64,000 bases of DNA from CAVWCQ01 sp963753545 (lineage in GTDB: Bacteria; Chloroflexota; Anaerolineae; Aggregatilineales; Aggregatilineaceae), in assembly GCA_963753545.1 (NCBI GenBank), contig CAVWCQ010000011.1, positions 744,001-808,000 on the forward strand. The letters are read 5' to 3'. Below the pieces are notes generated by a model. That model saw only the letters and a program-made list of their open reading frames with translations. It was not told the DNA's origin and ran no database searches. How positions within the stretch are numbered: the first letter of the stretch is position 1; every line of letters starts with the position of its first letter. Both the position numbers and the translations under genes were made by a program. This document shows, one piece after another, positions 47,008 through 55,345 of this stretch.

Positions 47008-47869
47008 ATGAGCAAATCGCAAGAAAGTGAAACGAACAAGCTGTTAGGATATTCAGGTGATGCTCGTTTACTGATTATAAACGCCGACGATTTGGGGATG
47101 TGTCACGCAACTAACGCGGCTATCTTTCGTTCGCTGACGGAGGGTGTGGTTTGTTCCACGACCCTGATGGTTCCCTGCGCCTGGGCATTACACGCCATGC
47201 GTTTACTCAGCGAAAATCCTGATATTCCTTTCGGTGTTCACCTGACAGTCCTCTGCGATGGTCCTGATTACCGTTGGGGGCCGCTCACTCCCAGGGACAG
47301 AGTGTCGTCCTTGGTTGATGAGACAGGCTATTTCTACCGCTTCGAACGTATGCCGGAATTTCTGGCTCAGATCAGAACTCGATGAGCTGGAAATCGAATT
47401 CAGAGCGCAGATCGAAACCGTGTTGGCAGCCAACCTTAAGCCGACCCACCTGGATTGGCATTCTGTGCGCATCGCGCTGAAGCCCGATATCTTCGATGTG
47501 ATGTTCAGTTTGGCAAGGGAATACGGCCTTGCGTTGCGAGTCCGCGAGCGATCCTTAATCGAAAAGGTGCAGCGTCAGGGCTTGCCCTCCAACGACCACG
47601 ACTTCCTGGATAGCTACCTTCTGGATACCAGTGGAAAGACAGCCCGGTTTGCCCAGTTGCTGCGTGATCTCCCAGTGGGGCTGAACGAGTGGGCGGTTCA
47701 TCCCGGCGTGGCAGATGGTGAATTGCTCGCCATAGAACCCGATGGCGCTCCTGTACGCCAGGCAGATCTAGACTTCCTGGTGTCTGCGGAAGCCCGTGAG
47801 GTGATCCAACAGGAGGGGATTACGCTGCTCAGCTACAGACCGCTTCAGGAGATTTGGCAAGCCAGGTGA
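47008..47869 (+). CDS. ChbG/HpnK (YdjC-like) carbohydrate deacetylase, one frame break
   Basis: A YdjC-family protein (PF04794). The N-terminal metal/catalytic motif is LLIINADDLGMCHATNAAIF; the second site is FGVHLTVLCDGP. After a one-base break near 47375 (LAQIR to SELDELEIEF) it continues with THLDWHSVRIALKPDIFDV (metal His pair) and WAVHPGVADGE. Members deacetylate chitooligosaccharides, diacetylchitobiose or hopanoid precursors. About 286 residues. It is followed after 3 bases by the NADAR gene, so they share a transcript. Confidence 0.87.
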
Positions 47870-47872
47870 TCC

Positions 47873-48307
47873 ATGATTTTATTTTATTCCTCACTCGATA
47901 AGTACGCCTGTTTTTCGAATTTCTCGCCGCACGGCTTTGAGATCGACGGCGTGTATTGGCCCACGGTTGAGCATTATTTCCAGGCGCAGAAATTCGCTGG
48001 GACCGACTACGCGGAACAAATCCGCCGCGCCAAAACCCCAAAGATGGCGAAGTCGCTGGGCCGTAAGCGCGATTGGCCGCTCCGCCCCGATTGGGAATCA
48101 GTCAAGATCGACATGATGCGCCGCGCGGTCCTGCGTAAATTCGAGACCCACGCCGATATCCGCGCTGTTCTGCTGGCGACAGGTGACGAAGACCTGATCG
48201 AAAATGCGCCCAACGACTATTTCTGGGGCGCGGGCCGCTTCGGAACCGGGCAAAACAGGCTCGGCAAAATCCTGATGGAAGTCCGGCAAATGCTGCGGGC
48301 CGTGTGA
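47873..48307 (+). CDS. NADAR family (YbiA/RibX-like) N-glycosidase
   Basis: 144 residues. Family hallmarks: FYSSLDKYACFSNFSPHGFE, WPTVEHYFQAQKFAGTDYAE, KTPKMAKSLGRKRDWPLRPD and NDYFWGAGRFGTGQNRLGKI. The family member YbiA hydrolyses damaged riboflavin intermediates; other NADAR proteins remove ADP-ribose from DNA or act in NAD-linked defence. In this setting, a metabolite repair role is as likely as any. The start codon is 3 bases after the ChbG stop. Confidence 0.92.
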   Translation: MILFYSSLDKYACFSNFSPHGFEIDGVYWPTVEHYFQAQKFAGTDYAEQIRRAKTPKMAKSLGRKRDWPLRPDWESVKIDMMRRAVLRKFETHADIRAVLLATGDEDLIENAPNDYFWGAGRFGTGQNRLGKILMEVRQMLRAV

Positions 48308-48344
48308 TGGGCATATCGATCTGAATTCGCTATAGTTGGTTGGG

Positions 48345-48447
48345 ATACTTATCTTTTACTCTCTCTTCCCCTTTCCTTTGCGATCTATGTTTTTCTTTGT
48401 TTGTTCTTTGCGCCCTTCGCGGTGAATTGTTTTTTGTTTTTTTCCCT
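48345..48447 (+). repeat. Dispersed T-rich repeat, diverged
   Basis: CTTTTACTCTCTCTTCCCCTTTCCTTTGCGATC... and TTGTTCTTTGCGCCCTTCGCGGTGAATTGTTTTTTG match the repeat family. The second unit ends in the conserved GCGGTGAA. Confidence 0.75.
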
Positions 48448-48457
48448 GGAGGGAGCT

Positions 48458-49163
48458 ATGCGCATCTGGATCGGCGCGGCGGGTCTGTTGATCGCATCTT
48501 ATGTTGGTTCCCCTGGCGGCGGGCAGCGCCCAGACGGGTACGCCTACGCCGTTCGTGGAACCGCAGGGCTGTTTGCAGCCGCCCGATGATTACACCCAGA
48601 TCGCGATCAACGGCGTGATTCTCAACGCCCGCACCCTCGCCATGCTGGATCAGGCGCAGGTCATTTACAGTGCTGGAGGCGGTCTGCTTTACTTCCGGCA
48701 GGGACTCACCCAGGGGAGCTACACAGGCGGCGTTTTAGCCGCCAGCTTTGGGACACATGATGGCGGCGGTGCGGTAGATCTATCGGTCCGCGATCCGGGC
48801 ACGTGGGACGTCATGACCGCCGAAATCGAGCCGATGGTTCACGCCCTGCGCCTTGCCGGATTCGCGGCATGGCTGCGCGACACGGGCGATCTGTATCCGG
48901 ATTCGCCCATTCACATCCACGCGATAGCGATGGGTGACGCGGAACTGTCGGAGGCAGCCCGTGCCCAGATCGACGGCACATTCGGCTATCTGCGCGGCTT
49001 CGACGGCCTCCCCCGTGCCAACGGTATCCCCCAGGCGGATCGGCACGGCGGCCCGCTGCTCTGCCAGTGGATGATCGACCTGGGATTGGTGGATTTACGG
49101 GGCCAGCGCGTCCCGCGCCCGACACCGGGCGGTACAGCCCACCCGCCCCAGGATATCCCATAG
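48458..49163 (+). CDS. Exported M15-like (VanY-fold) peptidase-type protein, one frame break in the signal peptide
   Basis: The ATG at 48458 with GGAGGG upstream begins MRIWIGAAGLLIASY. A one-base break near 48503 leads to LVPLAAGSAQTGTPTPFVEP, which together make a Sec signal peptide. In the mature part, FGTHDGGGAVDLSV gives H-x6-D and SPIHIHAIAMGD gives H-x-H, the zinc-ligand layout of M15/VanY-type peptidases. A catalytic Glu/Asp is not obvious, so activity is uncertain. It ends 9 bases before THEP1. Confidence 0.68.
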
Positions 49164-49172
49164 GGAGGTAAC

Positions 49173-49706
49173 ATGACGAAATTTCTGCTGACAGGCGATC
49201 CCGGCTGCGGCAAAACAACCCTCATCCGGCGCATTCTGGAAAATGTGCGCAGTCAGGCCGACGGTTTTTATACCGAGGAAATTCGCGTGGATGGGGATCG
49301 CCAGGGCTTTAAGATGATCACGCTCGATGGTCAGGTCGGCATTCTGGCCCACGCCGCGCTATCCGGCCCGCCTCGCATCAGCAAATACGGCATTGATCTG
49401 GCATCGCTGGACGAGATCGGCGTCGCCAGCATTCAGCGCGCCATGTTGAATCGCTCACTGGTGATCATTGACGAGATCGGCCCGATGGAGATGTTTTCCG
49501 ATGCCTTCTGCCAGATCGTACTGGAAGTACTGGACAGCGATCTGGTAGTCCTGGGCACGGTGGTCAAACGCTCCCGGCCCTTCTCGGATGCGATCAAGGC
49601 GCGACCGGACGTCAAAGTGATTGAAGTGAATCCCACGAATCGGGATGTTTTGGTGACTCATCTGCTCAGTGTCCTGAGCGCAACGGGGCGTGTGCTCACC
49701 GCCTGA
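49173..49706 (+). CDS. THEP1-type nucleoside-triphosphatase
   Basis: 177 residues. Walker A FLLTGDPGCGKTTLIRRILE, QADGFYTEEIRVDGDRQGFK (family motif), ISKYGIDLASLDEIGVASIQ and Walker B LVIIDEIGPMEMFSDAFCQI match NTPase_1 (THEP1/NTPCR). These hydrolyse NTPs and have RNA-kinase-like relatives. AGGGAGGTAAC precedes the ATG. The stop is 9 bases before the MFS gene, so the two are co-transcribed. Confidence 0.92.
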   Translation: MTKFLLTGDPGCGKTTLIRRILENVRSQADGFYTEEIRVDGDRQGFKMITLDGQVGILAHAALSGPPRISKYGIDLASLDEIGVASIQRAMLNRSLVIIDEIGPMEMFSDAFCQIVLEVLDSDLVVLGTVVKRSRPFSDAIKARPDVKVIEVNPTNRDVLVTHLLSVLSATGRVLTA

Positions 49707-49715
49707 GGATTTCTT

Positions 49716-50903
49716 TTGGAAAATTCAACACCTCAACCAGATCGCGACCCGATCCGGCTGCGCTTTCAACTGTTAGCGTTTTCGGCGGCGCGGCTTGTCC
49801 TCAATACGGGGCATCGCATGGTCTATCCCTTCCTGCCGCGTTTTGCGCGTGGCCTGGGTGTCGACCTGGAAGCCATCGCTCATATTGTGACGGCCCGATC
49901 CGCGCTGGGACTGCTCGGCCCGGTGTTTGGACTGTTGGCCGATGTGCGGGGCCGCAAGACGGCGATGCTGATCGCGCTGCTGATCTTCGCCACGGCGATG
50001 CTGATCGTCACGGCGTGGCCCACCTATCCGGCGCTGTTTATCGCGCTGCTGCTTGCCAGCGTCTCCAAACAGATTTTCGATTCTGCCATATATGCCTACC
50101 TGGGGGATCGCGTCCATTACCAGGAGCGCGGGCTGGCGATTGCTGTCACGGAACTCGGCTGGTCGGGCGCTTTTTTGCTGGGCGTTCCGGTGGCAGGCTG
50201 GCTGATTGCTCGCAGCGGAAGCTGGCAGGCACCGTTCCCGGTATTGGCGGGCTGTGCGGTCCTGGCGACGATCATGCTGTGGCGGATTATGCCCCGCGAC
50301 GAGCGCCTGCCCGCCGCTGTTCGCCCCTCCTGGATGACCGGGATGCCCCTCCTGCTCAAAAGCGCGCCCGCCCTCGCCGGATTGAGCATCAGCCTGCTGC
50401 TCAGCGCCGGAAACGAGACGGTCACCATTGTTTTTGGCGCATGGATGGAAGACTCATTTCACCTGAAAATTGCGGCCCTCGGTGCGGCATCCGCCGTGAT
50501 TGGCGTTGCCGAATTGGGTGGCGAAGGCTTGGTCGCTGGACTGGTGGATCGTCTCGGCAAACAGCGCTCGATCCTGGTTGGCATCTCCCTCAATGCGCTG
50601 GCCTGTTTGCTGCTGCCCGCTCTCGGCTTCAGTGTCACCGGGGCATTGATCGGCCTGTTCCTGTTTTTTATCACCTTCGAGTTCGCGCTGGTCAGCACCC
50701 TGCCCATGATGACCGAACTCCTCCCCGAAGCCCGTGCCACGATGATGGCGGGCAATGTCGCCGGACTGTCGGCAGGCCGCATGATCGGCGCGCTGATCGG
50801 CCCCTACCTGTTCGACCTGGGCCTGCTGGCGAACGGCGTCACCGGAGCAATATTTGATGCGCTGGCGATTGTCATCCTGCTGATTTTCCTGCGCCGCCGA
50901 TGA
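49716..50903 (+). CDS. Major facilitator superfamily transporter
   Basis: 395 residues starting at TTG 49716 (MENSTPQPDRDPIRLRFQLL), chosen because GAGGA lies about 6 bases upstream. Twelve hydrophobic segments are predicted. The MFS loop 2-3 motif is GLLADVRGRKTAMLIALLIF, and the symmetric loop in the second half is LVDRLGKQRSILVGISLNAL. Substrate unknown; drug/efflux-type MFS is most similar in layout. Inner-membrane protein. Confidence 0.88.
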   Translation: MENSTPQPDRDPIRLRFQLLAFSAARLVLNTGHRMVYPFLPRFARGLGVDLEAIAHIVTARSALGLLGPVFGLLADVRGRKTAMLIALLIFATAMLIVTAWPTYPALFIALLLASVSKQIFDSAIYAYLGDRVHYQERGLAIAVTELGWSGAFLLGVPVAGWLIARSGSWQAPFPVLAGCAVLATIMLWRIMPRDERLPAAVRPSWMTGMPLLLKSAPALAGLSISLLLSAGNETVTIVFGAWMEDSFHLKIAALGAASAVIGVAELGGEGLVAGLVDRLGKQRSILVGISLNALACLLLPALGFSVTGALIGLFLFFITFEFALVSTLPMMTELLPEARATMMAGNVAGLSAGRMIGALIGPYLFDLGLLANGVTGAIFDALAIVILLIFLRRR

Positions 50904-50936
50904 TCTGTTATCCTTTATAGGAATTGCGACCTTTTT

Positions 50937-50996
50937 CCCTCTCCAGCGCAGACTGGAGAGGGGCAAGCTGAACGCAACCTCACGCAGTGAGGCGTT
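50937..50996 (+). repeat. Double hairpin, REP-like intergenic element
   Basis: CCCTCTCCAG (50937-50946) pairs with CTGGAGAGGG (50953-50962). A second hairpin (AACGC-AA-CCTCAC with GTGAGG-CGTT, 50971-50996) follows. Read on minus, the element begins CCTCACCCCGG and ends in CCCTCTCCAG-type stems, as in dispersed palindromes of many environmental genomes. It could also end the THEP1-MFS transcript. Confidence 0.5.
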
Positions 50997-51014
50997 AAGC
51001 CGGGGTGAGGTTTT

Positions 51015-51743
51015 ATGACCCAATCGAAACGGGTGGCCCTGCTCGTCACCTGCCTTGTTGATCAAATCATGCCGGAAGTCGGCGTCGCGACGGTCAAACT
51101 GCTGCGCCGCGCCGGGTATACGGTCGAGTTTCCTGGCGATCAGACGTGCTGCGGTCAGCCCTTTTTTAACAGCGGTTTCCGCGACCAGTCGATCAGGTTG
51201 GCCCGCCGCGCCGTTGAAATTTTCGAGGATTACGAAGCGGTAGTCCTGCCCAGCGGCTCCTGCACGACGATGATCCGCGCTGAGTATCCGCATATCCTGG
51301 AACCCTGGCCCGACTGGTATGCCCGCGCCCGAGCGCTCGCCGCCAAAACCTTTGAACTGACCGAATTTCTCGTTCATCAGGCAGAATGGGAGCCCAAACC
51401 CGCTTCCAATGCGCTGCGCGTCACTTATCACAACTCCTGCCACATGAACCGCCTGCTGCATCTGAAGCAGGAACCGCGCCGCCTGCTTGAAGCGGCAGGC
51501 TGCACCCTGGTCGAGATGAACGAGCCAGATCGCTGCTGCGGTTTTGGCGGCCTCTTTTCGATCCGCATGCCGGAAGTCTCCAACGCCATGACCGCCGAGA
51601 AACTGGATCGTGCCGCCCTGACCGACTCTGACCTGCTCGTAACCGCCGACCCCGGCTGTTTGATGCAGATGCGCGGGCTGCTCAAGGACTCATCCCGCCG
51701 GGCCGAACACATCGCCACCGTTTTAGAGGAGATCACCCGGTGA
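51015..51743 (+). CDS. lutA: LutA, lactate-utilisation Fe-S subunit
   Basis: 242 residues of the LutA/YkgE family: two CCG-type cysteine motifs (FPGDQTCCGQPFFNSG and EPDRCCGFGGLFSIRMPE) with YHNSCHMNRLLHLKQEPR between them and LVTADPGCLMQMRGLL at the end. LutA works with LutB and LutC in L-lactate oxidation to pyruvate. The TGA stop overlaps the GTG start of lutB by 4 bases, so they are translationally coupled. GTGAGGT precedes the ATG. Confidence 0.92.
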   Translation: MTQSKRVALLVTCLVDQIMPEVGVATVKLLRRAGYTVEFPGDQTCCGQPFFNSGFRDQSIRLARRAVEIFEDYEAVVLPSGSCTTMIRAEYPHILEPWPDWYARARALAAKTFELTEFLVHQAEWEPKPASNALRVTYHNSCHMNRLLHLKQEPRRLLEAAGCTLVEMNEPDRCCGFGGLFSIRMPEVSNAMTAEKLDRAALTDSDLLVTADPGCLMQMRGLLKDSSRRAEHIATVLEEITR

Positions 51744-53143
51744 CCACGATCAAACAGTTCCGTGCACTGCGGCAGAGCGCGCCATTGCCGACCCTCATCT
51801 GCAAGATGCGATTGATCTGTCCACCCTGCGCAAGCGGGAGCGCCGCGCCGAAGCCCTGGCGGAAATCCCCGACTCAGACGGTTTGCGCGATCATCTCGAA
51901 GTTGATTCGCTCCTCAACATTGGCTCGTCTGGCAGACTATCTAGAGATGTTTGAGCGCAACGCGACAGCAGCGGGCGCGCACGTCCATTGGGCGTTGGAC
52001 GCCGCCGAGGCGAACCAGATTGTGATCGACATTGCCCAGGCGCGTGGCGTGTCGCTGGTGGTGAAGTCGAAATCGATGGCAACCGAGGAAATCCATCTCA
52101 ATCACGCGCTGGAACACGCCGGGATCACGCCTGTTGAGACCGACCTGGGCGAATGGATCATCCAGCTTGCCGGTGAGACTCCCTCCCACATCATCGCTCC
52201 CGCCCTGCACAAGACGCGTGCCCAGGTGGCGGAGCTGATCAGCCGCGAAGTGGGCCGCCCCATCGATCCCGACGATATCCCGGCGATGACCGCCGAAGCG
52301 CGCCGCGTCCTGCGGGGAAAATTTCTATCAGCGGGCATCGGCATCACGGGCGGCAATATTGGCGTGGCCGAAACGGGCAGCATCATACTGGTTACAAATG
52401 AAGGCAACGGGCGGCTGGTGACGAGTGCGCCACCCGTCCATATCGCGGTCATCGGCATCGAAAAGATCGCGCCGAATTGGGATGCCGCCGCCGTCTGGTT
52501 GTCCCTGCTGGCCCGCAGCGCGACAGGTGTCCCGCTTTCGATCTACACCTCAATCATCACTGGCCCGGCCCGGCCCGATGATCCCGACGGCCCGCAGGAA
52601 GTGCATATCATCTTGCTCGATAATGGGCGCAGCCGCCAGCTTGGGACCGAGTATGAAGAGGTCTTGCAGTGTATCCGCTGCGGTGCATGCCTCAATGCCT
52701 GCCCGGTCTATCAGGAAGCGGGCGGGCATGCTTATGGCAATGCCTACAGCGGCCCGATTGGTGCAGTGGTCGTTCCTCTGCTGTTCGGCTTGAAGGAAAA
52801 CGCGGCTCTCCCCCAGGCGAGTTCGCTCTGTGGGGCCTGCCTGGACGTTTGCCCGGTGCGCATTGACCTGCCGCGTATGCTGCTCGCCCTGCGGAGAGAT
52901 GCCGTTGAGGAGCACGTCCTCCCGGCTCATGAACGCTGGCTGGAAGGATTTGTCGCCTACGTGCTGTCTCATGGGCGGCTCTACCGGACCTTGACCCGCC
53001 TCGCGCGGATTGGACAAATTCCACTGGCACGCGGCGGCAGGCTGCATCTTCCTCGCCGTCTCAATCCAGCCGGGGATCGCGATCTGCCCGTCCTGGCAAA
53101 GCGCCCTTTCCGCGCTCTCTGGGACGATCTCAACGACCAGTAA
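51740..53143 (+). CDS. lutB: LutB, lactate-utilisation Fe-S/catalytic subunit, with a scrambled N-terminal segment
   Basis: 467 residues. Middle domain: LVVKSKSMATEEIHLNHALE, GVAETGSIILVTNEGNGRLV and VIGIEKIAPNWDA. Ferredoxin-like part: CIRCGACLNACPVYQEAGG and LCGACLDVCPVRIDLPRML (two 4Fe-4S sites). Between about 51780 and 51893 the family sequence is found one frame off (RAIADPHLQDAIDLSTLRKR then ERRAEALAEIPDSDGLRDHL), so two compensating indels make about 38 residues wrong while the overall frame stays open. No lutC follows; the next gene is convergent. Confidence 0.9.
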   Translation: MTTIKQFRALRQSAPLPTLICKMRLICPPCASGSAAPKPWRKSPTQTVCAIISKLIRSSTLARLADYLEMFERNATAAGAHVHWALDAAEANQIVIDIAQARGVSLVVKSKSMATEEIHLNHALEHAGITPVETDLGEWIIQLAGETPSHIIAPALHKTRAQVAELISREVGRPIDPDDIPAMTAEARRVLRGKFLSAGIGITGGNIGVAETGSIILVTNEGNGRLVTSAPPVHIAVIGIEKIAPNWDAAAVWLSLLARSATGVPLSIYTSIITGPARPDDPDGPQEVHIILLDNGRSRQLGTEYEEVLQCIRCGACLNACPVYQEAGGHAYGNAYSGPIGAVVVPLLFGLKENAALPQASSLCGACLDVCPVRIDLPRMLLALRRDAVEEHVLPAHERWLEGFVAYVLSHGRLYRTLTRLARIGQIPLARGGRLHLPRRLNPAGDRDLPVLAKRPFRALWDDLNDQ

Positions 53144-53190
53144 GGGCGACCTAGACGACCAAAGGCCGCACTGGATCGCCCTGCATTTCT

Positions 53191-53236
53191 CTTGTTTTTC
53201 TCCGCGCTCTTTGCGCTCTCCGCGGTGAGATGCTTT
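53191..53236 (+). repeat. Dispersed T-rich repeat
   Basis: TCTCTTGTTTTTCTCCGCGCTCTTTGCGCTCTCCGCGGTGAGATGC, a well-kept unit between the convergent lutB and the beta-lactamase-family gene. Confidence 0.8.
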
Positions 53237-53237
53237 T

Positions 53238-54584
53238 TTATCCCTCGCGCCTATAAATCACGTTCCCCAGCCGCATCCAGCTAAGACTCCCCGCTGCGCC
53301 CCTAAGAAATTCGGCTTCCATCCCCTGGAATGGGCCGTCAGGCACGCGGGCGCAGTCAGATTCGAAGAAGCTCAGGTGAACGGGCGGCGGTGCAGGCGGC
53401 GCGGGAGCATCATCAGCCGGGAAGTTCTTTGGCTCAAGGTGCAGCATCAAACCACCTTCGTGCAGCGTGACTTCAAGAACGCCTGTTGGATGGATATAGC
53501 GCCCTACGTAAGGCAGCAGTTCCTCGTCCGCGCGGGTGGTATAAGGCGGGTCCTTAACCTCGATGCCGAGATAATGCAGCAGCATCCAGCGGTAGAGTTG
53601 ATCGATTAAAACGCCTCCCGGATCGCTGTTGGCTAAGATAACCGCCGCGAGATGGTGCTGTGGCACGAAGAAAAAGAGACTCTGCTGCCCAGATGTAGCG
53701 CCGCCATGATTCAGAACCTGCACACCGTTCACTGGTTCGATGAACCACGCCAACCCCACCGACGAATGGCCGGGCCGGATGGTAACATGTGGTTGGTGCA
53801 TCAGCGCCAGCGTCTCCGCTTGCAGCACTCCATTGCATTCTCCAAGGCAAAAATGGGCATAACGCAGCATATCTTTTGCCGTTGAGACAATTCCCCCGGC
53901 AGGCGCATGGGCGCGTGGTATACCCCACGGACGGGTTACAATCGCCTGCTGGTTGTCGTCCACCTCATGCCCCACGACAAATCGCCGTGTCATCACATCA
54001 TCCTGGAAGAAGCAGGATAATTCCATCCCCAGCGGCTCGAAGACGCTCTCTTTGATGATCGTCTCAAAGGGCTTCCCTTCAATGACTTCGAGAATCCGCC
54101 CGGCCACATAGAAGGCTAGGTTGTTGTAATGGAACACTTCGCCCAGCGGGGTAAGCTGCGGCATATCGGCCAACCGGGCGGTCATCCTTGTTAACGCATC
54201 ATCCCCATTGCCGAAATCATCATAGCAGCCGCCCATCCAACCCCCGGCATGGGTCAGCAGGTGGCGCATCGTCACCCGTTGGGCAACTTCCTCATCGGAC
54301 ATCTTCAATTCAGGCAGATAAGTGCGCAGCGGCTCATCCAGATTGAGTTTGCCCGCTTCCACCAGCCGCATGACGGCGGTTGCCGTGAAAGTCTTGGTGA
54401 CAGAACCAATCTGGAACAGGGTCTCGTCTGTGACGGGCAGTGGATTTTCAACACTGGTGATGCCCCAGCCGCCGCTCTCCTCCTGACCGTTATGCAAAAT
54501 ACCTACCGCGAGACCGGGCACACACAACTGCTCCATGCCTTCGGCTGCCACCGTGCCAAGCTGCTGAAAAAGTTGGGACACCAT
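53238..54584 (-). CDS. Beta-lactamase-family (class C-like) serine hydrolase
   Basis: 448 residues. The S-x-x-K motif SVTK is at about 61-64 (ETLFQIGSVTKTFTATAVMR), Y-x-N is in VFHYNNLAFYVAGRIL, and the third motif is in VLNHGGATSGQQSLFFFVPQ (H-G-G). No signal peptide is seen, so it is probably a cytoplasmic esterase/D-aminopeptidase-like enzyme rather than a secreted beta-lactamase. The C-terminal 100 residues form a lipocalin-like extension (YVGRYIHPTGVLEVTLHEGG). Monocistronic. Confidence 0.87.
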   Translation of the reverse strand: MVSQLFQQLGTVAAEGMEQLCVPGLAVGILHNGQEESGGWGITSVENPLPVTDETLFQIGSVTKTFTATAVMRLVEAGKLNLDEPLRTYLPELKMSDEEVAQRVTMRHLLTHAGGWMGGCYDDFGNGDDALTRMTARLADMPQLTPLGEVFHYNNLAFYVAGRILEVIEGKPFETIIKESVFEPLGMELSCFFQDDVMTRRFVVGHEVDDNQQAIVTRPWGIPRAHAPAGGIVSTAKDMLRYAHFCLGECNGVLQAETLALMHQPHVTIRPGHSSVGLAWFIEPVNGVQVLNHGGATSGQQSLFFFVPQHHLAAVILANSDPGGVLIDQLYRWMLLHYLGIEVKDPPYTTRADEELLPYVGRYIHPTGVLEVTLHEGGLMLHLEPKNFPADDAPAPPAPPPVHLSFFESDCARVPDGPFQGMEAEFLRGAAGSLSWMRLGNVIYRREG

Positions 54585-54689
54585 TCGATTTTTTCCCTTT
54601 TCAAAAGCGGAAATGGAGAAATTGGGCGGCGGAGGATAGAGGCTCGGTGGGTTGCCGCCCTTGGAGAATAACTTGGGTGAACCTGTTTT

Positions 54690-54775
54690 TGCTCTTTACC
54701 GTGTACTTTATTTTTCTCTTGCTTTTCCAAGCGAAGCCGCGTTCTCCGCGCTCTCTGCGGTTATAAATCTTTCCG
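54690..54775 (+). repeat. Dispersed T-rich repeat, diverged
   Basis: TTTTTCTCTTGCTTTTCCAAGCGAAGCCGCGTTCTCCGCGCTCTCTGCGGTTATAAATC; the first part equals the degenerate copy at 14641-14690. It reaches into the 3' end of the GNAT gene. Confidence 0.7.
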
Positions 54776-55264
54776 CAGTGGATATCCGCTTGTCCCGTCG
54801 CCACAATCCACCGCCGGACCCGTAATGCGATAGCCCATATGGCGCGTCCAGAAGCGGATCCCGCCGGGATTGTTATACTGCACACCTGACACGATCACCT
54901 TCACCGCCGGATCGCGCCGGACCTCGGCCTCTGCTGCCTGCACCACCGCCGCCCCGATCCCGCTGGATCGGTAAGGCTGGGCGATCATCAGCAGTTCCAG
55001 AAAAGCCTGTGATGGATCGCCCTCGTAGAGACGCAGCACAATATCCAGCACGCCGATCATCTTTCCGTCAGGCTGGTAAATGCCGCAGAACACGCCGCCG
55101 GACTTTTCCGACAGGCGCAAATCCGCTTCGACCATTGCCATCGATGCCTGGGCCACCGGGCCAAGCGCCAAAAAGTCCTCGCACTCCCGGTAAACGTCTA
55201 AAATCGCGCCGCGTTCATCGTCGCGCACCGGGCGAATCTCAAATCGTTCCGTTTTGATGTGCAT
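54761..55264 (-). CDS. GNAT-family N-acetyltransferase
   Basis: 167 residues. MHIKTERFEIRPVRDDERGA begins like RimJ/RimL-type acetyltransferases. The acetyl-CoA loop is PYRSSGIGAAVVQAAEAEV (R-x-x-G-x-G), followed by VSGVQYNNPGGIRFWTRHMG. The substrate is unknown. The last codons lie in the T-rich repeat, which may have supplied the current C-terminus (SGYPLRKDL). Confidence 0.86.
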   Translation of the reverse strand: MHIKTERFEIRPVRDDERGAILDVYRECEDFLALGPVAQASMAMVEADLRLSEKSGGVFCGIYQPDGKMIGVLDIVLRLYEGDPSQAFLELLMIAQPYRSSGIGAAVVQAAEAEVRRDPAVKVIVSGVQYNNPGGIRFWTRHMGYRITGPAVDCGDGTSGYPLRKDL

Positions 55265-55276
55265 AACCGTCCCAGA

Positions 55277-55332
55277 TTTTGTAGGCGCTGCCGCGTGCAG
55301 CGGCGAAGCTAAGCGCTAAGCCGCCGCGCCCG
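55277..55332 (+). repeat. TTTTGTAGGCGC...GCGCCC palindromic repeat, intergenic copy
   Basis: TTTTGTAGGCGCTGCCGC ... AAGCGCTAAGCCGCCGCGCCC matches the copy inside the ligase-like gene at 43535-43585. Both share GTAGG(GG)CGCTGC, CGGCGAAGC, GCTAAGCCGC and a terminal GCGCCC. Confidence 0.65.
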
Positions 55333-55345
55333 ACAAAGGAAATAA

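Noticed and set aside
255..53143. Programmed frameshifting as the cause of the many frame breaks
   Set aside because: No recurring slippery site or downstream structure, and the affected families are normally read in one frame.
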